A DNA stretch of 64,000 nt from Chitinophagaceae bacterium (GCA_947374225.1 CANCAY010000002.1:1-64000), one strand, 5' to 3'; positions 47,467-55,251 are shown, counted from the stretch's first letter. Notes: generated by a model from the letters alone, not told the origin. Translations and numbers: made by a program.

Positions 47467-47520
47467 TTTTTAATTTAAAGCAACAATACACTTAACTAGT
47501 ATTTGCTAATTACAAGATAT

Positions 47521-47552
47521 AAAAAATGCCCATCTATAAGGTGGGCATTTTT
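47521..47552 (+). terminator. Rho-independent terminator
   Basis: AAAAATGCCCATC and GGTGGGCATTTTT pair over about 13 bp (one T-G pair) around a short TATAA loop and end in TTTTTG. The A run before the stem makes it usable in both directions, serving the lipoprotein gene and the small minus-strand gene at 47583. Confidence 0.88.
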
Positions 47553-47582
47553 GTACAATAAGTTTATCGCGATTAATTCAGA

Positions 47583-47744
47583 TCAGCTTCCTCTAGAACC
47601 GCCTGTCTTAATAGGCTTCTTTGTGGTACCAGTTGATTTGGTACTTGCCTTTGCAATAAATTTAGAGCTACCACCTTGAAATGTATTCTTGGTTGCAGAC
47701 GCTGCATTTTTAGCAGCTTTTTTTTCGTTGATATGAAATCCCAT
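47583..47744 (-). CDS. Small basic protein, 53 aa (absent from ORF track)
   Basis: Reading the minus strand from the ATG at 47744 gives 53 residues and a TGA at 47583: it opens MGFHINEKKAAKNAASATKN and ends KKPIKTGGSRGS. It is rich in Lys, Ala, Ser, Thr and Gly, lacks Cys and membrane segments, and its codon use matches the neighbours. It fills most of an otherwise gene-free 354-bp gap, and a bidirectional terminator lies 31 bp beyond its stop. A nucleic-acid-binding or ribosome-associated role is plausible from composition only. Conservation would decide whether it is real. Confidence 0.6.
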   Translation of the reverse strand: MGFHINEKKAAKNAASATKNTFQGGSSKFIAKASTKSTGTTKKPIKTGGSRGS

Positions 47745-47820
47745 AATTGTTTATATTATGCTATAAATATAATTAAATAATTCGAAATAAGCTTTTACTT
47801 TTAATCCCTAAACCTATACC

Positions 47821-48483
47821 ATGTTACAAAGTTCAACTATTCAGTTTTTAAAAGCACTTAAAAAGAATAATAATAGGGAATGGTTTGAGAAAAACAGGCC
47901 CGTTTATGAAGCTGCTAAAAAAGATTACTTAACATTTGTCACAGAGGTACTAGAGGAGCTAAAACAGGTAGATAACTCATTAAATGAGCTAGAGCCAAAA
48001 CAGTGTGTTTTCAGAATTAATCGTGATGTACGATTTAGTAAGAATAAGGAACCCTACAAAACTAATTTCGGTGCTAGCTTTAGCAAGGGTGGCAAAAAAG
48101 TTCAATGTGCTGGTTATTATTTCCATTTGGAGCCTGGTGCTTGTTTTTTAGGTGGCGGTTTATGGATGCCCATGGCTCCCGATTTGAAAAAAGTAAGACA
48201 AGAAATTGATTATTGTTTTAAAGAATTTAATGGCATACTTAAACAATCAAAGTTCAAATCCAATTATGGCGATTTGGATAGTAGCGAGAAACTTATTAGA
48301 GCACCAAAGGATTATGAGTTAGACAATCCCGCAATTGAATATTTAAAATTGAAAAGCTTTGTGGTTACTAGACCCGTTTTAGACGGCACTCTATTAGACA
48401 AACAGCTAGTTAAACAAACCATTGCTGATTTCAAAATAATAGCGCCACTTGTTCATTTTCTGAACAGAGCCATTGAGTCATAA
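47821..48483 (+). CDS. DUF2461-family protein
   Basis: 220 aa cytoplasmic protein. TIQFLKALKKNNNREWFEKN at the N-terminus, FRINRDVRFSKNKEPYKTNF, and YYFHLEPGACFLGGGLWMP are the hallmarks of the DUF2461 (TIGR02453) family. The biochemical role is unknown. Typical length and complete. The gene is monocistronic, divergent from the 53-aa gene and convergent with the di-heme peroxidase. Confidence 0.92.
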   Translation: MLQSSTIQFLKALKKNNNREWFEKNRPVYEAAKKDYLTFVTEVLEELKQVDNSLNELEPKQCVFRINRDVRFSKNKEPYKTNFGASFSKGGKKVQCAGYYFHLEPGACFLGGGLWMPMAPDLKKVRQEIDYCFKEFNGILKQSKFKSNYGDLDSSEKLIRAPKDYELDNPAIEYLKLKSFVVTRPVLDGTLLDKQLVKQTIADFKIIAPLVHFLNRAIES

Positions 48484-48528
48484 TTAAGCTTTTAGTCAAG
48501 TATAATTATTTCTTTTAGACAAGTTTAG

Positions 48529-49767
48529 TTATTTAATAAACGGGTCTGACCATCGCTTGTCTGTATACACTGCCGCGCCAGTTAGGGTTTTCATAAAAGC
48601 GGTTATGGCAGTTATTTCGTCTGCGGTCATGTTTAATTTTTGTCCAATATTATTGGGTCTTAATCTAGGATCTAAATTTGTATTGCGAACAATGCTAATA
48701 TTATTATAATGGCCTAATACATCTTGTATCGTTTTTAATTGACCCGTATGCATCATTGGGCTATTGGCAAGCCCATTTGGATTTATTAAATCTCTTAATG
48801 AGGCAGATCTTGTATTGGCAATATCTAATACAGTACTTCCTATAGTTCCAATTATTCCATTATTTCTAGTGTTGGAGTCGATATCAAACTCTGGGGCTCT
48901 ATGACAACCGTTACAACCAGCTCCACCACTAATTCTTACACTATTGCCGTCAAATACTGGCGGAGTGGAGAATAATGTTTTTCCGGTATTTTCTATGGTA
49001 GAATAATTAGGAAAATCTCTATTGTTATTGTTTACCTGAGCACGTCCAATATCATATTTAGAGTCGAATGACTGAATGCTACGTATAAATTGCGCCAATG
49101 ACTCTTGCAGTCTATTTTCAGTTATTAAAGTGTCTCCGTATGAAAATTTAAATAATTCCTTATAGTATCCAATGCCAGTTAATTTATTTAAAAGTGTTGA
49201 CATGGTGCCTCTTCCGTTTAATCCGCTAAAACCCATTTCAGCGTGATCCTGGATTGGCATGGTAGTTTGTATCTCAAGTGTCGCTGCTCTTTCATTCCAG
49301 AAAAATTTACTTTCTTCCGCAAATCTACTATTCACTAATCGCATTGCATGTCTAACCGTAAGGCCAGACTGTACACCGTCACTTTGAATTGCAGTGTCTC
49401 CAAAAGCAAATTTTTGATTATGACAACTACTACATGAAATTGTATTGTCTACACTTAAGTTTTTATCATAAAACAAGACCCTTCCTAGTGTTGCTTTAGC
49501 GTCTGTAATTGGATTTGCTGTCCCATTATCCTTTAAAATATAATTAGGCTTATTTTGATTTGCATAATTGAACAAACTTGTTGGATCAATATTAGTTCCA
49601 AATGCAATTTTTATATTGGCATAGGGGTCTACTGTTTTAGCAGTTTCTGTTACCACACTTGTTGTAGGACTTGTAGTTAGTGTACTTAAACTATCTGTTT
49701 TAGAGCAGCCAATTGCTATTACAGTGATTATTGCAGTGGAGATGATTGTTTTTGTAACGCTTCGCAT
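48529..49767 (-). CDS. Di-heme cytochrome c peroxidase (MauG/CcpA-like) lipoprotein, intact
   Basis: 412 aa. The N-terminal signal (STAIITVIAIGCSK) has a lipobox IGC. Haem site 1 is ISCSSCHNQKFAFGD near residue 109 and haem site 2 GCNGCHRAPEF near residue 284, with NGRGTMSTLLNKLTG and the C-terminal NSPMMHTGQLKTIQDVLGHY also conserved. It reduces peroxide or carries out MauG-like oxidation in the periplasm using electrons from a small cytochrome. Unlike the paralogue at 5317 it is uninterrupted and has no MbnP gene beside it. A 49-nt near-palindrome ends 4 bp from its start codon. Confidence 0.92.
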   Translation of the reverse strand: MRSVTKTIISTAIITVIAIGCSKTDSLSTLTTSPTTSVVTETAKTVDPYANIKIAFGTNIDPTSLFNYANQNKPNYILKDNGTANPITDAKATLGRVLFYDKNLSVDNTISCSSCHNQKFAFGDTAIQSDGVQSGLTVRHAMRLVNSRFAEESKFFWNERAATLEIQTTMPIQDHAEMGFSGLNGRGTMSTLLNKLTGIGYYKELFKFSYGDTLITENRLQESLAQFIRSIQSFDSKYDIGRAQVNNNNRDFPNYSTIENTGKTLFSTPPVFDGNSVRISGGAGCNGCHRAPEFDIDSNTRNNGIIGTIGSTVLDIANTRSASLRDLINPNGLANSPMMHTGQLKTIQDVLGHYNNISIVRNTNLDPRLRPNNIGQKLNMTADEITAITAFMKTLTGAAVYTDKRWSDPFIK

Positions 49768-49770
49768 ATG

Positions 49771-49819
49771 ATTGTCTTAATGATAGTTATAAATTATGAA
49801 TAACGCTCATTAAGACAAT
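49771..49819. repeat. Large inverted repeat abutting the peroxidase start codon
   Basis: ATTGTCTTAATGA (49771-49783) and TCATTAAGACAAT (49807-49819) are perfect 13-bp arms. Inside them GTTAT (49786-49790) and ATAAC (49800-49804) pair again, leaving a 9-nt loop and a 2x2 internal loop. In the peroxidase mRNA the hairpin would end 3 nt before the AUG and so cover the ribosome-binding region. It could equally be an operator. Confidence 0.75.
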
Positions 49820-49831
49820 ATTAAGGCAGTT
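49810..49831. repeat. 11-bp phased direct repeat (TTAAGACAATA TTAAGGCAGTT)
   Basis: Two TTAAG-starting units at 49810 and 49821 have the same 11-bp phase and the same orientation relative to the gene as the pair at 16438 upstream of the TonB-family gene. The left unit overlaps the right arm of the inverted repeat at 49771-49819. A response-regulator site is the inferred function. Confidence 0.45.
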
Positions 49832-49886
49832 CAGTTTAATTAACCAAAACCTTTTCTGTTTTCTTTAACAATTTGCCAAGTTCTGT

Positions 49887-50108
49887 CTAGTTCTGAATTG
49901 TATCCTTCTTGAATATATTAAACAATAGATACCCCATTAAGGCCCCGTAAAGGGTGCTATTAATTGGTTTTGAGGTAATCATACAAGTGCCACTGGCACA
50001 GCCAATAAATTTATAATACAAAAATCCAGCAAGGGCGCCTATCAAAGCTCCAATAATACTTAACTTATTTTTATTTATCCAGCTTGTTATATTGTTAGTT
50101 TGGATCAT
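49887..50108 (-). CDS. DUF6132-like small membrane protein
   Basis: 73 aa with two membrane helices. The pattern IGALIGALAGFLYYKFIGCASGTCMITSKP, with a Cys pair between the helices (GCxSGTC), then STLYGALMGYLLFNIF, is that of DUF6132, found next to rhodanese and thioredoxin genes in Bacteroidota. The paired Cys facing the periplasm may be redox active or carry sulfur. It is the last gene of the Crp-rhodanese-rhodanese unit, 17 bp after the previous stop. Confidence 0.8.
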   Translation of the reverse strand: MIQTNNITSWINKNKLSIIGALIGALAGFLYYKFIGCASGTCMITSKPINSTLYGALMGYLLFNIFKKDTIQN

Positions 50109-50125
50109 ATTGTTAGTTAAGTTAA

Positions 50126-50434
50126 TTATCTAATTTTTCCAACAAGCACATTCCAAGGCCCGCCGTTATATACTTCCACACCAGCCCCTTTTAATATTGA
50201 TTTTGCCATACTACTTCTAGCGCCACTCTTGCATACTGTAATGATAGGCTTGCCTATTTTTTTAATAGCAGCAACTTCTCTTTGAATTCTGTCTAGTGGA
50301 ATATTCTTGGATCCTTGAATATGGCCACCATCAAATTCTTGTGGAGAACGAACGTCTATTATAACAGCACCATTCTCTTTCAATGCTTTGAAATCCACAC
50401 CTGGCCCGAAAAGTTTTTTTATAAAGCTGAACAT
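50126..50434 (-). CDS. Rhodanese-like sulfurtransferase (second copy)
   Basis: 102 aa single rhodanese domain. VIIDVRSPQEFDGGHIQGSKN is the conserved first motif and the active-site loop is VCKSGARSSMA with catalytic Cys. It has a membrane-proximal N-terminus (MFSFIKKLFGPGVDFK) as in YgaP/PspE-like proteins. It transfers or accepts sulfane sulfur, or serves as a persulfide carrier. It starts 1 bp after the upstream rhodanese stop, so translation is coupled. Confidence 0.92.
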   Translation of the reverse strand: MFSFIKKLFGPGVDFKALKENGAVIIDVRSPQEFDGGHIQGSKNIPLDRIQREVAAIKKIGKPIITVCKSGARSSMAKSILKGAGVEVYNGGPWNVLVGKIR

Positions 50435-50435
50435 A

Positions 50436-50723
50436 TTAGTTATTATTTAAAATATTATTTAATGTAAAAATTCCACCTCCGTTATAGATTTCGGTTATGC
50501 CATTTTGCTGTAGAACGCTTGTAGCAATGCCACTTCTGCCACCACTTAAACAATATACAACAATAGGCTTCGGAAGTTCCGCTATCGTCTTAATTTGGGA
50601 CTCAATAGTATCTAGTGGAATATTTAATGCACCTTGAATATGGTCTTCTTCAAATTCCATCTGGCTTCTTACATCCAATAGGGTACCTTTTTTCTCTTTA
50701 ATTTGTTGAATTACTTTTTGCAT
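50436..50723 (-). CDS. Rhodanese-like sulfurtransferase (first copy)
   Basis: 95 aa single rhodanese domain, TLLDVRSQMEFEEDHIQGAL at the N-terminus and active-site loop VYCLSGGRSGIA with catalytic Cys. It is first in the three-gene unit rhodanese-rhodanese-DUF6132. A perfect TGTGA-N6-TCACA palindrome lies 48 bp upstream of its start, right behind the Crp/Fnr regulator gene, so regulation by that protein is likely. Function in sulfide or persulfide handling is inferred from the family. Confidence 0.92.
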   Translation of the reverse strand: MQKVIQQIKEKKGTLLDVRSQMEFEEDHIQGALNIPLDTIESQIKTIAELPKPIVVYCLSGGRSGIATSVLQQNGITEIYNGGGIFTLNNILNNN

Positions 50724-50770
50724 ATTTTTTAATTTACGCTACAAAATTCACTATTAATGAACATATTGAC

Positions 50771-50786
50771 TGTGATATTTATCACA
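50771..50786. promoter_or_regulatory. Perfect Crp-type operator TGTGATATTTATCACA
   Basis: The 16-mer has 7-bp perfect arms TGTGATA and TATCACA with a TT centre, identical to the classical Crp half-sites TGTGA/TCACA. It lies 48 bp upstream of the first rhodanese start and 63 bp behind the Crp/Fnr regulator gene, in a 125-bp intergenic region. It is the best candidate binding site for the neighbouring regulator. Confidence 0.8.
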
Positions 50787-50848
50787 AAGTCCTTAGTTAG
50801 AAAACGTATCATATATGGAATCAATATATAATCAGCTAAAATAGATAA

Positions 50849-51484
50849 TTAGTCTTTTTTGATCCACTCGAATGAATTTCTATTCAGCACGATCCATTGG
50901 TGATTTTCCATCTTTTTTAACAACCTGCTAACCACTTCTCTTGAGGTATTCAAGTCGTTTGCAATTTCCTGATGGGTTAATTTAAGGGTATTCCCAAATT
51001 GTTTTACTTGCCTTTTGATATAAAATTCAAGGCGCTCATCCATATTTTTAAAGGCAGTTTCGTGGATGGTTTTTAGTAATTCTTCATACCTAAGTCGGTA
51101 GGTTCTTATTACAAAATAGTGCCAACTCTTATACTGGTTCAGCCATTTGTCCATAAATTCAATTGGGATAGCTAAGAAGCTTACATCAGTCACTGCTTTT
51201 GCCAATACTTGACTCTGCTCTAAATGATAATTACAAACCATGGTGACAGCACAAGCCTCCCCGGGATTTAAATGGTACATAAAGTATTCAGCCCCTTCTT
51301 CATTTTCTTGATATAATTTAACCGTGCCTTCCACCACCAACATAGTAGACTTAATATTTTGCCCCATTTTAAGCAAAGTGGCCCCTGCGGGTGCGGTTCT
51401 TAGTTCCGCATGTTCTATAATTGATTCGTATAATCCGTCTTCCCAATCGGGAAATAGTTGCTTAATTTGGTCTTTGTTTAACAT
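50849..51484 (-). CDS. Crp/Fnr-family transcriptional regulator
   Basis: About 211 aa from the ATG at 51484 (MLNKDQIKQLFPDW). The track start at 51532 adds 16 residues and would overlap the upstream Crp-like site, and a -7-like box (51502-51509, minus strand) also favours the later start. It has a cyclic-nucleotide-binding-type beta-roll (APAGATLLKMGQNIKSTMLV, YHLNPGEACAVTMVCN), a dimer helix and a helix-turn-helix with recognition segment LNTSREVVSRLLKKM. There is no Fnr-type N-terminal Cys cluster, so the signal is not obviously an Fe-S cluster. It probably controls the flanking sulfur/redox genes. Confidence 0.92.
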   Translation of the reverse strand: MLNKDQIKQLFPDWEDGLYESIIEHAELRTAPAGATLLKMGQNIKSTMLVVEGTVKLYQENEEGAEYFMYHLNPGEACAVTMVCNYHLEQSQVLAKAVTDVSFLAIPIEFMDKWLNQYKSWHYFVIRTYRLRYEELLKTIHETAFKNMDERLEFYIKRQVKQFGNTLKLTHQEIANDLNTSREVVSRLLKKMENHQWIVLNRNSFEWIKKD

Positions 51485-51517
51485 AGCGATTAAATTCATT
51501 GTGAAGATAATCTTAAA

Positions 51518-51533
51518 TGTAATAAAAGTCACA
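51518..51533. promoter_or_regulatory. Crp-like site TGTAATAAAAGTCACA in divergent promoter
   Basis: TGTAA-N6-TCACA differs from the perfect site at 50771 by one half-site base, with flanking AT matches giving ATGT...ACAT. It lies between the Crp/Fnr gene (start 51484) and the small membrane protein gene (start 51577), where it could autoregulate one and control the other. Confidence 0.55.
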
Positions 51534-51554
51534 TATTATAAAACAGCTAGGTTT

Positions 51555-51562
51555 TAACTTTG
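51555..51562 (+). promoter_or_regulatory. -7 promoter element for small membrane protein/thioredoxin unit
   Basis: TAACTTTG matches TAnnTTTG exactly, 14 bp before the ATG at 51577. The expected TTTG -33 box is missing; instead the Crp-like site ends 21 bp upstream, the layout of an activator-dependent promoter. Confidence 0.5.
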
Positions 51563-51576
51563 TAAAAAACTAAGCA

Positions 51577-51783
51577 ATGCAAAAATGGTATAATAAAATT
51601 GACTGGAGATTAGTTATGCGACTTGTAATGGCAGCTTCCATGGTTATTGTTGGATATCAAAGTAATGACTATATCCCAGCGGTATTTGGCATAGGTTTTG
51701 CTATATATGCAATCATTGGAGCTAAATATAAAATTGGATGTGGTTATAATGGATCCTGCGGCTATCCAGCACGAAAAAATTAA
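51577..51783 (+). CDS. Small membrane protein, YgaP/DUF2892-like
   Basis: 68 aa with two hydrophobic helices (LVMRLVMAASMVIVGYQ and IPAVFGIGFAIYAIIGA) and a Cys-containing tail, KIGCGYNGSCGYP. It resembles the small membrane proteins found next to rhodanese and thioredoxin genes in Bacteroidota; the two-Cys tail may be redox active. It is the first gene of a unit with thioredoxin, 24 bp downstream, and lies behind a Crp-like site. Exact family uncertain. Confidence 0.65.
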   Translation: MQKWYNKIDWRLVMRLVMAASMVIVGYQSNDYIPAVFGIGFAIYAIIGAKYKIGCGYNGSCGYPARKN

Positions 51784-51807
51784 GTTTACAGAATTAAAAT
51801 AAATTTT

Positions 51808-52116
51808 ATGTCAACAACAGAAACCTTTGGTACCATTATTAATGGCGACAAGCCAGTATTGGTTGACTTTTTTGCCACTTGGTGTGGTCCTTGTAAAATG
51901 ATGCCGCCTATTTTAGAAAAAGTACATGAAAAATTGGGGGAGCAAGTACGCATTATTAAAATTGATGTAGATAAGAATCAAAAATTAGCTGCTGAATTAA
52001 ATGTGTCTAGTGTACCTACCTTAGCCATTTTTAAAAATGGGAAAATTCAGTGGAGACAACCTGGGGTGCAGCAAGCTAATGAACTAGTGGGTCTGCTTAA
52101 AAAATATATTGTTTAG
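51808..52116 (+). CDS. trxA: Thioredoxin
   Basis: 102 aa classical thioredoxin. Active site FFATWCGPCKMMPP, cis-Pro in SSVPTLAIFKNGK, and KIDVDKNQKLAAELNV as usual; no signal peptide, so cytoplasmic. It reduces disulfides and could recharge the nearby rhodaneses or the thioredoxin-dependent ArsC at 20330. Its 3' end overlaps the convergent glpD gene by 4 bp. Whether it is the housekeeping thioredoxin or one specific for the sulfur cluster cannot be told. Confidence 0.95.
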   Translation: MSTTETFGTIINGDKPVLVDFFATWCGPCKMMPPILEKVHEKLGEQVRIIKIDVDKNQKLAAELNVSSVPTLAIFKNGKIQWRQPGVQQANELVGLLKKYIV

Positions 52117-53633
52117 AGCATATATTGTTTAGCAAGCTGGTTAAAGCTGTTTACTTGATCTGTTATCCAATCTTCGTCTTTATTAAGTTCTTCCGCCATA
52201 ATAGACGCTACCATTGGCGCTACTTGTATTGCAATACGGGCGTCTAAGAATAGTAGGCGAATCCTTCTTGCTAAAATATCTTCTAATGTAATTGCCATTT
52301 GATATTTTATGGCGTAAATAATTTCCGCTTTAATGAAAAGATATTTTGGATGTATTAAATCAGCAAGTTCAGGCCTTGTAATTTTCAATTGATTTAAAGC
52401 TTCTAAACGCGCTATTAAATTATCAATCGACAAATTCGTTGTTATACATTTTCTTCTTTCTAATTTTGCTACAAATACTGCATTGTTTACAGCGTCCTGC
52501 GCCATACTTCTATAAGTAGTCCACTTGCCTCCAGTAATAGTAATAAGTCCGCTGTCAGAAACTGTTAAAGAATGTGCCCTTGACAATTGAGCAGTTTTGG
52601 CTTTGGATTTTTTATTATTTACAAGTGGCCTCAATCCTACATATACACTTAATACATCTTTTCTGCTTATTGAACTATTGCAATACTTGTTAAAATGACT
52701 TAATATAAAATCAACTTCTTCCTTTAATGGGGTTGGTTCAATATCAATAGTATTTACAGGCGTATCGGTAGTGCCTATAATAACTTTATTATGCCAGGGC
52801 ACTGCAAATAAAACACGACCATCGCTAGTCTTAGGAATCATCATTGCGGCTGCTCCATTAAAATGTTTATTATTCACCACTAAGTGAATGCCTTGTGAAG
52901 GTGAAACGAATTCATGTTTATGCGCGTCGTCTAATTGCATCACTGCATTTGTAAATACACCTGTTGCATTTATGACTACTTTGGTTTTAACCTGGTAGGA
53001 GATCTTATTTATTTCGTCTTGCACTTCAACTCCAATAATTTTACCCTCATTATCTTTTACAAAATTTATTGCTTTGCAATAGTTCAACACTGTAGCTCCT
53101 TGTTGGACTGCTGTTTCTGCCATTTCAATACACAATAAACTATCGTCAAACTGTCCATCAAAGTATAAAATTCCTCCGTATAGCTTATCTGTATTAATAA
53201 ATGGAATTTGCTGTTCAGTTTGTTTTTTTGACAACATTTTTGTTTTACCTAAGGAAAGGGTGCCAGATAAAATATCATAAATTTTTAAGCCAATAGTATA
53301 AAATAACTGTTCCCATAAACTATAAACAGGAATAACAAAAGGTTGAACATGTGTTAAGTGTGGGGCGTTTTTAAGCAAGTGGCCTCTTTCTCTAAGTGCC
53401 TCCATTACGAGGTTAATATTCCCCTGTTCTAAATAACGTACACCCCCATGCACTAATTTTGTAGACTTGCTAGAAGTGCCTTTGGCAAAATCATATTGCT
53501 CCACTAATAATGTCTTATAACCCCTTGATGCAGCATCAATAGCACAACCAACACCCGTAGCGCCTCCCCCAATAATCACAATATCCCAAATTGCGTCCTT
53601 GGATAAGTTCTCTAGCATTATGCTTCTATTCAT
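52113..53633 (-). CDS. glpD: Glycerol-3-phosphate dehydrogenase, FAD-dependent
   Basis: 506 aa. FAD-binding motif DIVIIGGGATGVGCAIDAAS at the N-terminus, then TSSKSTKLVHGGVRYLEQGN, the family signature, and LITITGGKWTTYRSMAQDAV. It oxidises glycerol-3-phosphate to dihydroxyacetone phosphate at the inner membrane and passes electrons to quinone. The C-terminal domain is complete. Stand-alone, convergent with thioredoxin. No glpF or glpK gene is adjacent. Confidence 0.95.
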   Translation of the reverse strand: MNRSIMLENLSKDAIWDIVIIGGGATGVGCAIDAASRGYKTLLVEQYDFAKGTSSKSTKLVHGGVRYLEQGNINLVMEALRERGHLLKNAPHLTHVQPFVIPVYSLWEQLFYTIGLKIYDILSGTLSLGKTKMLSKKQTEQQIPFINTDKLYGGILYFDGQFDDSLLCIEMAETAVQQGATVLNYCKAINFVKDNEGKIIGVEVQDEINKISYQVKTKVVINATGVFTNAVMQLDDAHKHEFVSPSQGIHLVVNNKHFNGAAAMMIPKTSDGRVLFAVPWHNKVIIGTTDTPVNTIDIEPTPLKEEVDFILSHFNKYCNSSISRKDVLSVYVGLRPLVNNKKSKAKTAQLSRAHSLTVSDSGLITITGGKWTTYRSMAQDAVNNAVFVAKLERRKCITTNLSIDNLIARLEALNQLKITRPELADLIHPKYLFIKAEIIYAIKYQMAITLEDILARRIRLLFLDARIAIQVAPMVASIMAEELNKDEDWITDQVNSFNQLAKQYML

Positions 53634-53707
53634 TACATTAAAGGTCCATTAAGTTTTATATAATACCATCAAATTATTTAATATATTTAAGATAACAATT
53701 CAAAGCC

Positions 53708-54625
53708 ATGAAAAAATTCCAATTTGCATTCTTATTTTTATTATCTGCCTTTCAAGCTTTTGCTCAAATCCCAGAAGGCAAAACGGTAATTAGTTCTATT
53801 TATGTATATGACATGGCTTCGAAAAAATCTAGTTTAATCACTAGAGAATTAAGATATTTCGAAGCACCCAATTGGTCAAGAGACGGCAAATATTTTTTAA
53901 TTAATGCATACGGCAAATTAGAACGCATGTCTATGACAGGAGATCGACTAGGTGTACTACCAACTGGCGATATCGCTAATTGCAATAATGACCATGGTTT
54001 TAGTTTTGACGGCAATGATTTGTTTATTTCTACTGCAATACCTTCTATAAAAGCGGGCTCCTCCTTTATTTTTAAACTTCCTGCAAATGGGGGCGAGCCT
54101 ATTAAATTAACAGACAAGACACCTTCTTATTGGCATGGCGTTTCTCATGACGGTAAAACAATTGTGTATTGTGCGGAACGTAATGGCAATTATGATGTGT
54201 ATTCAATGAGTAGTAATGGTGGCCCTGAAACAAGATTAACTGCTACTGAAGGCTTAGACGATGGGCCTGAATATAGCCCGGACGGTAAGTACATTTATAT
54301 TAATTCATTTAGATCGGGTAAAATGCAAATTTGGAGAATAAATCCTGACGGGTCCAGTCCAGAACAAATGACATTTGATAATAAATCCAATTGGTTTGCG
54401 CATATTGCACCCAATGGAAAAGTGGCTACTATAATAAGTTATGATGAGGATCAAGTACAAGCACATCCTTTTGGGAAACAAGTTCGAATTCGATTACTTA
54501 ATCTCAAAGACAAAACTATTCAAGACTTGACTGGTCCATTCTTTGGTGGTCAAGGAACTATTAATGTTCCATCTTGGTCGCCAGACGGTACTAAGTTCGC
54601 TTATGTTAAATATGAATTGTTCTAG
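53708..54625 (+). CDS. Secreted TolB-like PD40 beta-propeller protein
   Basis: 305 aa with signal peptide (LLSAFQAFAQ). It contains repeated WD40-like PD40 blades, each with a 'W/SPDGKxI' element: NWSRDGKYFLINAYG, FSFDGNDLFIS, VSHDGKTIVYC, YSPDGKYIYINSF, WSPDGTKFAYV. This is the TolB propeller repertoire without the TolB N-terminal domain. Likely a periplasmic protein-protein or glycan interaction platform; no enzyme domain is attached. It overlaps the convergent HD-domain gene by 4 bp. Confidence 0.85.
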   Translation: MKKFQFAFLFLLSAFQAFAQIPEGKTVISSIYVYDMASKKSSLITRELRYFEAPNWSRDGKYFLINAYGKLERMSMTGDRLGVLPTGDIANCNNDHGFSFDGNDLFISTAIPSIKAGSSFIFKLPANGGEPIKLTDKTPSYWHGVSHDGKTIVYCAERNGNYDVYSMSSNGGPETRLTATEGLDDGPEYSPDGKYIYINSFRSGKMQIWRINPDGSSPEQMTFDNKSNWFAHIAPNGKVATIISYDEDQVQAHPFGKQVRIRLLNLKDKTIQDLTGPFFGGQGTINVPSWSPDGTKFAYVKYELF

Positions 54626-55221
54626 AGAACAGTAGCTTGTCTTGGTATGATAAAATTAATCAAGTCGTCTAGTGATATGTTTGCTCGCTGACAAGCGTCT
54701 TGTATATCTTCTCTAGAAACATTCGCTGCGAAAGTCTTTTCTTTAACTCTTTTTTTTGCTCCTTTTAAATCCATTCCTTCATAACCATTAGGGCGCATTA
54801 AGGAATAAGCGTGTATCAAGCCAGACAGCTCGTCAAAAGCATATAACATCTTGTCCATATTAGTTTCTGGTTCCACACCAAAATGAATTGGGCCGTGAGA
54901 AGCAATTGCTCTTATGATTTCAGGGTCTATATTATTTGACTCCAAATGTTCTATGATTTTTTTGCAGTGTAAAGTTGGCCATTGGTCCCAATCTGCATCA
55001 TGTAATAATCCTGCCATTTCCCATTTCCATTGTCCAGCGTCGTCAAGTAGTTCTTTTTCTGCAGCCCAGCATTTCATTAAATGAGCTACTTGTAACATAT
55101 GGACTTTTAATTTGGGGTTTAAAACCCATTCATTAAAAAGGCTTTCTGCCTCTGCTCTGCTAAATACATTTCCTATATTGTTTGTATTGCCAAATTGAGT
55201 CCTGCCTAGATGAAGTGACAT
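54622..55221 (-). CDS. HD-domain phosphohydrolase
   Basis: 199 aa cytoplasmic protein. The HD signature is GLLHDADWDQW near residue 75, with upstream His in LQVAHLMKCWAAEK and later IASHGPIHF and KMLYAFDELSGLIHAYSL, matching the metal-binding His/Asp set of HDIG-type hydrolases. Substrates in the family are nucleotides or phosphoesters. Convergent with the PD40 gene; VF530 follows upstream on the same strand with about 30 bp between. Confidence 0.85.
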   Translation of the reverse strand: MSLHLGRTQFGNTNNIGNVFSRAEAESLFNEWVLNPKLKVHMLQVAHLMKCWAAEKELLDDAGQWKWEMAGLLHDADWDQWPTLHCKKIIEHLESNNIDPEIIRAIASHGPIHFGVEPETNMDKMLYAFDELSGLIHAYSLMRPNGYEGMDLKGAKKRVKEKTFAANVSREDIQDACQRANISLDDLINFIIPRQATVL

Positions 55222-55251
55222 GCTATATTTATTTCCTTAAAGTTAGCGAAA

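Noticed and set aside
53637-53658. ATTAAAGGTCC-ATTAAGTTTTA as a third 11-bp phased repeat upstream of glpD
   Set aside because: Only the ATTAA core matches and the region is very AT-rich, so chance is likely.
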